The notes under the pieces: generated by a model | The model's database searches: none | What the model saw: the letters and a program-made list of their open reading frames with translations, nothing else | Told to the model about the DNA's origin: nothing | Translations under genes and position numbers: made by a program | Shown here: positions 8,696 through 15,743 of the stretch, in pieces | How positions within the stretch are numbered: the first letter of the stretch is position 1 | Layout: each line of letters starts with the position of its first letter | DNA from: Cellulosimicrobium cellulans | GTDB lineage: Bacteria > Actinomycetota > Actinomycetes > Actinomycetales > Cellulomonadaceae | Assembly: GCF_006539945.1 (NCBI RefSeq) | Contig: NZ_BJNZ01000001.1 | Span: forward strand, 1 to 64,000 | Reading direction: 5' to 3' | Length of the DNA stretch: 64,000 nucleotides

Positions 8696-9963
8696 CCGCA
8701 ACGACTGAATTCGATCACACCGATCCGGTCTTCATCTCCTACCGCCACAGCGACGGCACCGACACCACGGCCGAGCTCGCATGGCTTCTCCGTGCAGCAG
8801 GGATCCCCGTGTGGCGAGATGTGGACGACCTCCCTCCCGGCGACACCAACCAGCGTCTCAAGCAGGCCATCGACTCCGGCCTCTCCGGAGCCGTCCTTGT
8901 CATCACCCCGGACGTGGAACTCAGCCCGGTCATCCAAGAGGTCGAGGCACCACGCCTCATCAACCTGCATGAGAACCACAGCGACTTCGCCCTCGGCATC
9001 GTCAACGCCGTTCGGAAGGAGTCCGGTGCCGTGGATTACGGGGCGCCTGACCGCGTCCTGAACCGAACTACCGAGACCCTCACAGGTGTCGACCAGAAAG
9101 CAAGCACGCGCGACGGCCTCGTCGCACTTGTCCGAGGCATGGTGTTCCACCGCATCGCCCATCGGCGCTCCGCGGTCGAGTCGAATGATGGAACCTTTAA
9201 CCTCACTGTCCAGACCCGCAATACTCCGCAGGTGTATGACCGCACCGGTAGCGAACTAGACATCCGCATTCGCCCCTCGGAGCACGAGAGGCTGCCAAGC
9301 GCTGAGGGCCTCGTCGACCTCGCCGATGTCATCCAGTTCCTCCCGACCGCGGTCACCAGGGCGGGTGCCAAGGGCGTCAGAGTGACCGGCGGCGCCCACC
9401 TCTCGGTGGCTCTCGCCATCGGCATGGCGCTCCCAGCGTCGCGAATCGGACGGCTCGAGGTGATCGACCAGCGGGGCATGGCTTGGGCCTGCGATGGCAT
9501 CGCGCGCATGCCCGACAAGCCGAGCCTCACGGTCGTTGCGAGTGGGCCCGGTTCCAACGGCAGCAAGACCATCGGTCGCCCGCGCGTCGCCGTCTACCTC
9601 GACTTGATGTCCCCGCGTAGCGACACGGCCTTCCAGAAGTTCGTCGATGAGAACCGATCCTCGTTGGCGGTGTGGGCGCACCTGCGACACATCTCTGACA
9701 ACCCGCTCGACCCGGCCAGTGCCGGAGAGCTCGCAGCGGAAGCGGCGTACCGCATCCGCCAGTTCTCTACCGCCAACGCCAACGCCGAGATCGACCTTCT
9801 GGTACGCGGTCCGTTCGCCATGGCGATCCTCGTCGGATCTCTCCTCAACACCGTGCGTGTCACCGCCTACGAATGGGATGACACCCAGGGACCGTCTTAC
9901 CTCCCGGCTCTGCGCCTGCTCTCGTCGACGACGGGTGGAGCTGTTCGAGAGGTGCTCCTCTGA
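8692..9963 (+). CDS. CBASS effector, TIR-SAVED fusion (NAD+ hydrolase)
   Basis: This 423-aa effector combines an N-terminal TIR domain (about 10-135; VFISYRHSDGT, WRDVDDLPPG) with a C-terminal SAVED sensor domain (about 190-423). A glutamate in SPVIQEVE (E83 or E85) is the likely catalytic residue for NAD+ cleavage. SAVED features include the strand-Gly pattern ITGG-like VTGGAHLSVALAIG and the late GPFAMAILVGSLLN helix. The same architecture was characterised from a Microbacterium CBASS, where a cyclic tri-adenylate drives filament assembly and NAD+ depletion. I set the start at 8692, overlapping the JAB stop (ATGA); a longer upstream frame is a shadow of the JAB gene. It is the last gene of the operon. 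Confidence 0.9.
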   Translation: MTATTEFDHTDPVFISYRHSDGTDTTAELAWLLRAAGIPVWRDVDDLPPGDTNQRLKQAIDSGLSGAVLVITPDVELSPVIQEVEAPRLINLHENHSDFALGIVNAVRKESGAVDYGAPDRVLNRTTETLTGVDQKASTRDGLVALVRGMVFHRIAHRRSAVESNDGTFNLTVQTRNTPQVYDRTGSELDIRIRPSEHERLPSAEGLVDLADVIQFLPTAVTRAGAKGVRVTGGAHLSVALAIGMALPASRIGRLEVIDQRGMAWACDGIARMPDKPSLTVVASGPGSNGSKTIGRPRVAVYLDLMSPRSDTAFQKFVDENRSSLAVWAHLRHISDNPLDPASAGELAAEAAYRIRQFSTANANAEIDLLVRGPFAMAILVGSLLNTVRVTAYEWDDTQGPSYLPALRLLSSTTGGAVREVLL

Positions 9964-10238
9964 AAGCGATACTGCCCCCAACCGAGGCTGAGCAGACGCT
10001 GTGCAACGTACTTTTCGCAGCCCCCGCGACACGCCCGGGATCTTGCAAGGTACAGCGGCGTGTCCGTGCAATCTGCGCTGCACGTCGACAGCTGGTGTCG
10101 AGATGCGGGCTACTTCTCGTGCGCTGCGGGGTGCGCCCGAGAGGCGTGGGCGTCCCCTGCGAGGGACGCCCACGCCTCGTGCTCTCCAGCACGTTCCGGC
10201 AGCAGACGCTCGGCCGTGCCGGTGTGCGTCCGGTTCTG
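9964..10238. other. Island boundary, no gene apart from a terminator
   Basis: No convincing coding sequence occurs between the TIR-SAVED stop and the 3' end of the convergent surface-protein gene. The only clear element is the strong hairpin at 10141-10178. Codon use and composition change here from the defence island to the more G/C-rich surface region, so this is a plausible island edge. No attachment-site repeat was found. Confidence 0.5.
10141..10178. terminator. Strong bidirectional hairpin terminator
   Basis: A perfect 16-bp stem starts at GAGGCGTGGGCGTCCC, followed by a 6-nt loop and the exact complement. It lies between the convergent CBASS operon and the choice-of-anchor L gene and would stop transcripts from both. 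There is no clear poly-U tract, as is common in high-GC actinobacteria. Confidence 0.75.
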
Positions 10239-11216
10239 TCAGCGTCGGATCTGCCAGTACTGTCCGCCGTGGTTCCACCTGCCGTGGTCGCGGTGATCTC
10301 GGTCGGCCTGGGGGCCGTGGCCCCTGCTTGACACGAGAGAGTCCCGCCCGAGCAGGACGGTGCTGTCGAGCTGGCCGTCGCGGGTGTCGGCCACGGCGAC
10401 CCGCACGGTGCTGACCCGGCGCGGTGTGACGCGGGCGTCGCAGGTGAGGACCGTGGTGAACGCGTTGAGCTCGGTGTCGTGCGTCCCGGCGCCCGGGTCG
10501 TTCGGCGCGAAGTTCTCCACGTACAGCTCGGGGTGGGAGCTCGCGTTGACGGTGGCCGTGGACACCAGGTCACGTGTGCGCGGGACGGTGGAGCACGGCT
10601 GGCCGTTCACCCAGATGGCGAACGCGTCGGCATACTCCTGCTCGCTCCACCCGGCGTACTCCTCGCTGCCGAAGACGTAGGACAAGGAGAGGCGGTTGCC
10701 TGACGGAACGACCCGCAGGGTGAGCACGGCCGCGTCGTAGGTGGTCTGCCCGACCAGGCGGTCGAGCGCTCGCGCGCCTGCGCCCCCGAGGTCGCCGGTG
10801 GTGGTCAGTTTCTCGTTCGGGCCGAGGACGGCCGAGGCGGAGAAGTCGGTGTCGGTGTCGGACTGGGGGTCGGCGTCGATGACCGAGCCTGTCGTGAGGG
10901 CGACACCACGTGCGAGGCCGGTGGCGTTCATCCCGGAGAAGCGGCCGGCCTGGACGTCGTTGCCCGAGAAGGTGGCGCTGCGCACCGTGATGCCGCGCCC
11001 GGCGATCGTCGCGGCGAGGTCCTCCGCTTCGAGGTCGCGCAGGGAGGTGACGCTCTGTCCGGGCGAGGAGGCTGCAGGCAGTGCGAGTGCGACCGCGCCG
11101 CTCGTGGCGAGCGTGGCCGCGCAGACGATGCCGACAGCGCGGGCGGCGCGTCGGTGAAGGCGGGGCCCGCGTCGTGGCTCGGCCGGTGGTCGGCCGTGGG
11201 CTGTTGAGGTGTTCAT
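10239..11216 (-). CDS. Secreted choice-of-anchor L family protein
   Basis: This 325-aa protein has an N-terminal twin basic region and a hydrophobic stretch ending in an Ala-rich cleavage site (about residue 50). Residues about 60-290 match the choice-of-anchor L domain of bacterial surface proteins, recognisable by SYVFGSEEYAGWSEQEYADAFAIWVNG and VENFAPND. In this family the C-terminus usually carries one of several anchors. Here it ends in a short His/Gly-rich tail with no visible anchor, so the protein may be secreted or 3'-truncated. I chose the ATG at 11216 because GGAG precedes it by 5 nt; an upstream in-frame start at 11282 lacks one. The role is probably adhesion or matrix related, which is inference. 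Confidence 0.8.
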   Translation of the reverse strand: MNTSTAHGRPPAEPRRGPRLHRRAARAVGIVCAATLATSGAVALALPAASSPGQSVTSLRDLEAEDLAATIAGRGITVRSATFSGNDVQAGRFSGMNATGLARGVALTTGSVIDADPQSDTDTDFSASAVLGPNEKLTTTGDLGGAGARALDRLVGQTTYDAAVLTLRVVPSGNRLSLSYVFGSEEYAGWSEQEYADAFAIWVNGQPCSTVPRTRDLVSTATVNASSHPELYVENFAPNDPGAGTHDTELNAFTTVLTCDARVTPRRVSTVRVAVADTRDGQLDSTVLLGRDSLVSSRGHGPQADRDHRDHGRWNHGGQYWQIRR

Positions 11217-11520
11217 GATGCTCCATGAGTCGTGGGAGTGCGCCCGAGGGCGCCGTCGCGCAGGGCGCGACGCGTGCGTCATGGAGGAGGAGATGTCGCG
11301 AGATTCGCGTGCCGTTCAGCCGAAGCCGCGTGAGCGGCCGGCGTCGTTGCCAGTCGTCGGGTGCGATGGGACGCACCCTGGGTGTCACCCCCTGTGACGG
11401 TCTTGCGAGATGCCTGCCAACGGCTTGACAGGTGTGGTGTGCGTCACACTACTCTCGAAAACGTTGGGGGAGAACCGTTCGGACGAAGACGCTCACGCAT
11501 CCAGCAGAAGGTGAACGGAC
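11217..11520. other. Divergent intergenic region
   Basis: This 304-bp gap separates the leftward choice-of-anchor L gene from the rightward levansucrase gene. Apart from the candidate housekeeping promoter at 11425-11455 I see no gene. None of the window's GTCA-N15-GTGTCC sites occurs here. Confidence 0.5.
11425..11455 (+). promoter_or_regulatory. Candidate promoter of levansucrase gene
   Basis: TTGACA at 11425-11430 is followed after 19 bp by TACTCT, a fair TANNNT-type -10 element, about 65 bp before the GTG start. The spacing is 1-2 bp longer than ideal. Overlapping GTGTGG/GTGTGC direct repeats could bind a regulator. Confidence 0.4.
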
Positions 11521-13281
11521 GTGAAGTCTTCGACACGCACACGACCACGCACGAAGGGGCTGGTGAGCGGTCTGCTCGCCACCGGCCTCCTCCTGGGAAC
11601 CATCACGATCGGTTCCACGACCGCACTGGCGGCCGAGGACGACGAGGCACCGACGCCCCCGTCGCCCACCGAGACCACGACGGACGACACGGCGCCGCCG
11701 GCCGACGACCCGACCGACGACACGACGGTCACGCCGTTCAGGTTCCCCGGGTTCCCGGCGCCGTCGATCCACAGCCAGCAGGCATACGACCCGGAGAGTG
11801 ACTTCACGGCGCGCTGGACGCGCGCCGACGCGCTCCAGATGCGGGCGATGACCGACCCGTCCGCCCCTGCGGGTGAGAACTCCATGCCGGAGGAGTACAC
11901 GATGCCCGAGATCCCGCAGGACTTCCCGGTCCTGGTGGACGACGAGGGCACCCAGGTCTGGGTGTGGGACACCTGGACGCTGACGGACGAGCACTCGAAC
12001 CAGCTGAGCTTCAAGGGCTGGGAGGTCATCTTCTCGCTCGTCGCCGACTCGACCGCCGGGTACACGTTCGACGACCGGCACACCCACGCGCGGATCGGGT
12101 TCTTCTACAGGCCCGCTGACGTGCCCGCCGACGAGCGGCCGGCGAACGGCGGCTGGATCTACGGGGGCCACGTGTTCCCGGACGGCGCCGCGGGTGCGAT
12201 CTTCGAGGACCAGTCGTTCTCGACGGTCACCGAGTGGTCTGGGTCGACCCGGATCATGGAGGGCAACAAGCTGCGGATGTTCTACACCGCCGTCGCGTTC
12301 TACCGGGACGCGAACGACCAGGAGATCCAGCCCGCCGACCCGCGCATCGTCCAGACCGAGCTGCGCATCTTCGCCGACGAGGACGGCGTGTGGCTCACCG
12401 GCGCACGTGACCAGCACCAGCTCCTCGTGCCGGACGGGACGTACTACCAGACCCGCGACCAGAACGCGTTCGTGAACTTCCGCGACCCGTTCACCTTCGA
12501 GGACCCGAACGCCGAGGACAGCCCGACGTACATGGTGTTCGAGGGCAACACGGGCGGCGAGCGCGGGTCCGTGCCGTGCACGGCCGAGGACCTCGGCTAC
12601 CGCGAGGGCGACCCGTACGCCGAGCTGCCCGAGACGGTGACGGCCTCGGGAGCGAACTTCCAGATGGCGAACGTGGGCCTCGCCGTCGCCGAGAACAAGG
12701 CGATGACGCAGTGGCGGTACCTGCCGCCGATCCTGTCCGGCAACTGCGTCAACGACCAGACGGAGCGTCCGCAGATCTACGTGCAGGGCTCGAAGTACTA
12801 CCTGTTCACGATCAGCCACCGTCATACGTTCGCGCGCGGCCCGGACACCGACTCCACCGATCCGCGGTACTGGTACCTGGACGGTCCGGACGGCGTCTAC
12901 GGGTTCGTGGGCAACGGCATCCGGTCCGACTTCCAGCCGCTGAACGAAGGGAGCGGGCTCGCCCTGGGCAACCCGACGAACCTGAACTACGCGGTCGGGA
13001 CCCCTGCGAGCCCGGACCCGTTCCAGACCGCGCACGCGTTCCAGTCCTACTCGCACTACGTCATGCCGGGAGGCCTCGTCGAGTCGTTCATCGACGCCAT
13101 CGGCAACCCGGACGTGCGACGCGGTGGGACGCTCGCCCCGACGGTGAAGCTGAACATCGCGGGAACCAGCGCGGTCGTCGACCGCTCCTACGGAGACGGT
13201 GGCCTGGGCGGATACGGGGACATTCCCGCGAACGCCGAGCAGGACGTCTCGCCCGACCCCGACCCGAGACCGCTCCCGTAG
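11521..13281 (+). CDS. GH68 levansucrase/inulosucrase, secreted
   Basis: This 586-aa extracellular fructosyltransferase splits sucrose and builds levan- or inulin-type fructan. A signal peptide spans residues 1-38 (hydrophobic core, cut near ALA-AED), followed by a Thr/Pro/Asp-rich linker to about 75. The GH68 five-bladed propeller carries the nucleophile Asp150 in VWDTW, the transition-state stabiliser Asp322 in FRDPF, and the acid/base Glu415 in TERPQ. The length is normal for the family. The C-terminus is acidic and proline-rich with no cell-wall anchor, so the enzyme is likely released. The GTG start follows GAAGGTGAAC. A GH32 gene lies about 0.1 kb downstream in the same direction, making a fructan synthesis and turnover pair. 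Confidence 0.93.
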   Translation: MKSSTRTRPRTKGLVSGLLATGLLLGTITIGSTTALAAEDDEAPTPPSPTETTTDDTAPPADDPTDDTTVTPFRFPGFPAPSIHSQQAYDPESDFTARWTRADALQMRAMTDPSAPAGENSMPEEYTMPEIPQDFPVLVDDEGTQVWVWDTWTLTDEHSNQLSFKGWEVIFSLVADSTAGYTFDDRHTHARIGFFYRPADVPADERPANGGWIYGGHVFPDGAAGAIFEDQSFSTVTEWSGSTRIMEGNKLRMFYTAVAFYRDANDQEIQPADPRIVQTELRIFADEDGVWLTGARDQHQLLVPDGTYYQTRDQNAFVNFRDPFTFEDPNAEDSPTYMVFEGNTGGERGSVPCTAEDLGYREGDPYAELPETVTASGANFQMANVGLAVAENKAMTQWRYLPPILSGNCVNDQTERPQIYVQGSKYYLFTISHRHTFARGPDTDSTDPRYWYLDGPDGVYGFVGNGIRSDFQPLNEGSGLALGNPTNLNYAVGTPASPDPFQTAHAFQSYSHYVMPGGLVESFIDAIGNPDVRRGGTLAPTVKLNIAGTSAVVDRSYGDGGLGGYGDIPANAEQDVSPDPDPRPLP

Positions 13282-13386
13282 CGGACGAGGGCAGCACGCC
13301 TGAGGCGGGGCGGCGGCACCCGGCCGTCGCCCCTCCCTCGCGTCCCGGCGGGCGGGCGGGATGCCACGGTGCCTAGCGTGGTGACG

Positions 13387-15030
13387 ATGGCGAGAACCGG
13401 AAGCTCTACGGCACGGCGCGTCCCGTCACGCGGGGTCGCGGCGTCCGTCGCGCTCGCGCTCGCTCTGCTCGCGGGGTGCACCGGCACGCCGGAGGACGAC
13501 CGGGCGCCGTCGGGCACGACGACGCCCGGCCCGCCCGAGAGCACGGCGTACGCCGAGCGGTGGCGTCCGCAGTTCCACTACAGCCCGCCCGAGGGGCGCC
13601 TCGCGGACCCGAACGGGCTCGTGTGGTTCGCGGGGGAGTGGCACCTGTTCCACCAGCAGGACGGGACGTGGGCGCACGCGGTGAGCACGGACCTCGTGCA
13701 CTGGAAGACACTCCCCACGGCGCTCGAGCACGACGAGCTCGGACAGGCCCTCTCCGGGAGCGTCGTCGTCGACGGGGCGAACACGTCGGGGCTGTTCCCT
13801 GGAGGGGAGGGTGGCCTCGTCGCGGTGTACACCTCGACCGAGGGCGGCGAGGCGCAGTCGCTCGCGTACAGCACCGACCGGGGCCGCACGTGGGAGCGAT
13901 ACGCGGACAACCCCGTCATCCCGAACGACGGCCGCGGCGACTTCCGCGACCCGAAGGTCTTCTGGCACGAGGCGACGCACCAGTGGGTCATGGTCGTCTC
14001 CGTGGGGGACGGCGTCGAGCTCCACGGCTCCCCGGACCTCCTGCACTGGGAGCGGCTCAGCACCTTCGGGGAGGGGCAGGGCCTGCACTCGGCGGTGTGG
14101 GAGTGCCCGGACCTGTTCCCCCTGCCGGTGGACGGGGATCCGGACGACGTGCGCTGGGTGCTCACCGTGAGCGTGGGGGACTCGGAGGAGACGAACGGGT
14201 CGACGGCCCAGTACTTCGTCGGCGACTTCGACGGGACGACGTTCACGCGCGACCCCGCGACGTCACCCGAGACCGTGCAGATCACCGACGTGGGCCAGGA
14301 CTTCTACGCCGCCCAGACGTTCGAGCACGCCCCCGACGCGCGCCGGCTCTGGCTCGCCTGGATGGGCAGCTGGCGCTTCCCCTACTCCGCTCCGACCGCA
14401 CCGTGGCAGAACGCGATGAGCGTCCCTCGCGAGCTGTCCCTGCGGCGCGTGGATCCGGGCGCCCCAGCGCCGTCGGGCGAGGTACTGCCCGACGGCGGGT
14501 ACGTCCTCGCGCAGTCGCCCGTCCCCGAGCTCGAGGTACTGGGTGACGGGACCACGACCGTCACCGACCTCGCGCTCGAGGACGGCGAGGCGGTGCTCGA
14601 CGACCCGGGCGCGACCTACCAGGTGGTGGCGGAGATCGAGATGGGCGACGTCGAAGAGGTCGGACTGCGGGTGCGGGAGCGTCGGGGCGAGGACGGGTCG
14701 GTCGAGGAGGCGGCGGTCGTCGGCGTCGGCCCCGACGGCTTCTTCCTGGACCGGACGCACGCCGGCCTCACCACGTTGCCCGACAGGAGCGGGGAGAACG
14801 CCGAGCTCGGGGTCCGCCGCACGGCGCCGTACGCGCCGGTGGACGGCGTGGTGCGCCTGCGCGTGCTCGTCGACGAGGCCTCCGTCGAGGCCTTCGTCGA
14901 CGACGGTGCCCTGACCGGGACCATGGTGGTCTACCCCGGCGAGGGCACCGTCGGACTGTCGGTCTACGCACGCGGGGGGACGGCGATGCTGCGATCGCTC
15001 GAGGTGACGCAGCTGGCCTCGATCTGGTGA
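13387..15030 (+). CDS. GH32 family fructan hydrolase (levanase/sucrase-like lipoprotein)
   Basis: This 547-aa lipoprotein has a lipobox LAGC (Cys31), so it is probably tethered outside the membrane. GH32 catalytic motifs are present: nucleophile Asp74 in ADPNG (the usual WMNDPNG is degenerate before DPNG), Asp188 in FRDPK, and the acid/base Glu239 in WECPDLF. A C-terminal beta-sandwich (about 390-547) completes the family layout. It should release fructose from the levan made by the upstream GH68 enzyme, or hydrolyse sucrose. I chose the ATG at 13387; several GTG codons upstream (13369-13381) are possible and no good ribosome-binding site distinguishes them. Confidence 0.9.
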   Translation: MARTGSSTARRVPSRGVAASVALALALLAGCTGTPEDDRAPSGTTTPGPPESTAYAERWRPQFHYSPPEGRLADPNGLVWFAGEWHLFHQQDGTWAHAVSTDLVHWKTLPTALEHDELGQALSGSVVVDGANTSGLFPGGEGGLVAVYTSTEGGEAQSLAYSTDRGRTWERYADNPVIPNDGRGDFRDPKVFWHEATHQWVMVVSVGDGVELHGSPDLLHWERLSTFGEGQGLHSAVWECPDLFPLPVDGDPDDVRWVLTVSVGDSEETNGSTAQYFVGDFDGTTFTRDPATSPETVQITDVGQDFYAAQTFEHAPDARRLWLAWMGSWRFPYSAPTAPWQNAMSVPRELSLRRVDPGAPAPSGEVLPDGGYVLAQSPVPELEVLGDGTTTVTDLALEDGEAVLDDPGATYQVVAEIEMGDVEEVGLRVRERRGEDGSVEEAAVVGVGPDGFFLDRTHAGLTTLPDRSGENAELGVRRTAPYAPVDGVVRLRVLVDEASVEAFVDDGALTGTMVVYPGEGTVGLSVYARGGTAMLRSLEVTQLASIW

Positions 15031-15073
15031 GGCGAGCGTGTGATCCCGCCCGAGGTGGCCCGGCCGCTCGGAC

Positions 15074-15101
15074 GTCATGAAGTGCCGGGAGCCGTGTCCT
15101 G
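15074..15101 (+). promoter_or_regulatory. ECF-type promoter, site 1 (small paralog A)
   Basis: GTCAT, 15 bp, GTGTCCTG. The GTG start at 15108 lies 14 nt after the first G of GTGTCC, so the mRNA would be leaderless. The same bipartite element with identical spacing occurs seven more times in the window, including in front of the membrane sigma factor gene. Confidence 0.75.
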
Positions 15102-15107
15102 ACAGAT

Positions 15108-15518
15108 GTGACACGTACGGAGACGGGCGACCTCGCAGTGGCCGGGCCGCTGCCACGACGAACCTTGCGACAGGCCGTGGACCGGTACACCCGGGCGGCT
15201 CGCGCACGCCATCACGGCCGAGACGAGGAGTTCTCTCGTGGGGTGATGGGGGTGGTGCGGCTGATGGAGGCGGCGCTGGAGTCGTCGGGCTCGTCGGAGG
15301 AGCTCAGGGACGAGCTCCTCAACGTCTTCATCCTCGCTCTCGCCGAGTCGGACGGCCACTCCGGTCGATGGTGGACGGGAGCCAGGCTGGTGATCGGTGA
15401 CATCGAGCTCGCCCTGCTCGGCTGGGGAGGGCCCGTGCCGAGCCCCTTCGCCGCGATGGCCTTCGAGGCAGCGGCGCACACCCTGACCACCCCGACCCAC
15501 CCGGCTCAGCTCGCCTGA
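15108..15518 (+). CDS. Small helical protein, paralog A
   Basis: This 136-aa protein of unknown function is clearly related to the 139-aa product at 34929. The shared core begins at TLRQA and runs through SRGVM, a helical stretch, W-W-x-GA, and ends with VIGD(I/L)ELALLGWG. It is mainly helical, with no signal peptide or membrane segment. The GTG start sits at a fixed 14-nt distance from the ECF-type -10 element, exactly as in its paralog; that coincidence supports both the start and leaderless translation. A 35-aa membrane peptide gene follows 30 bp downstream. A role in sigma-dependent envelope signalling is inference from the shared promoter. Confidence 0.75.
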   Translation: MTRTETGDLAVAGPLPRRTLRQAVDRYTRAARARHHGRDEEFSRGVMGVVRLMEAALESSGSSEELRDELLNVFILALAESDGHSGRWWTGARLVIGDIELALLGWGGPVPSPFAAMAFEAAAHTLTTPTHPAQLA

Positions 15519-15548
15519 GCCCCGTCCCCCGCAGCTGGAGATCCCACC

Positions 15549-15656
15549 ATGAAGTCCCTGCGTCGCGTCGCTCCGTTCTCGCCACGCGTCGGTGTCCCCG
15601 TCGCCATGGTCATCGGTGCTGCCCTCGGAGTCCTGGCATCGGTGCTGCTGCGGTAG
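15549..15656 (+). CDS. Small single-pass membrane peptide (35 aa)
   Basis: The ATG at 15549 opens a 35-codon frame with GGAG 8 nt upstream. The peptide has a basic N-terminus (MKSLRRVAPFSPR) and one hydrophobic helix (about residues 14-33) ending in Arg. Its codons are G/C-ending like its neighbours. It probably shares the transcript of paralog A. It is too short to assign a family; it could be a small membrane regulator. Confidence 0.5.
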   Translation: MKSLRRVAPFSPRVGVPVAMVIGAALGVLASVLLR

Positions 15657-15743
15657 TCGAACCCTCGGGTCTTCCGCACCGCGTCCGACGGAGTCGCTCG
15701 ACCGGCCCCCGGGGTGGAGGGCCGTCAGTCTCCCCGTGGGGGC

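Noticed and set aside
1-10240. Prophage origin of the defence island
   Set aside because: No integrase, capsid, portal, terminase or lysis gene is visible; only the IS3 transposase indicates mobility.
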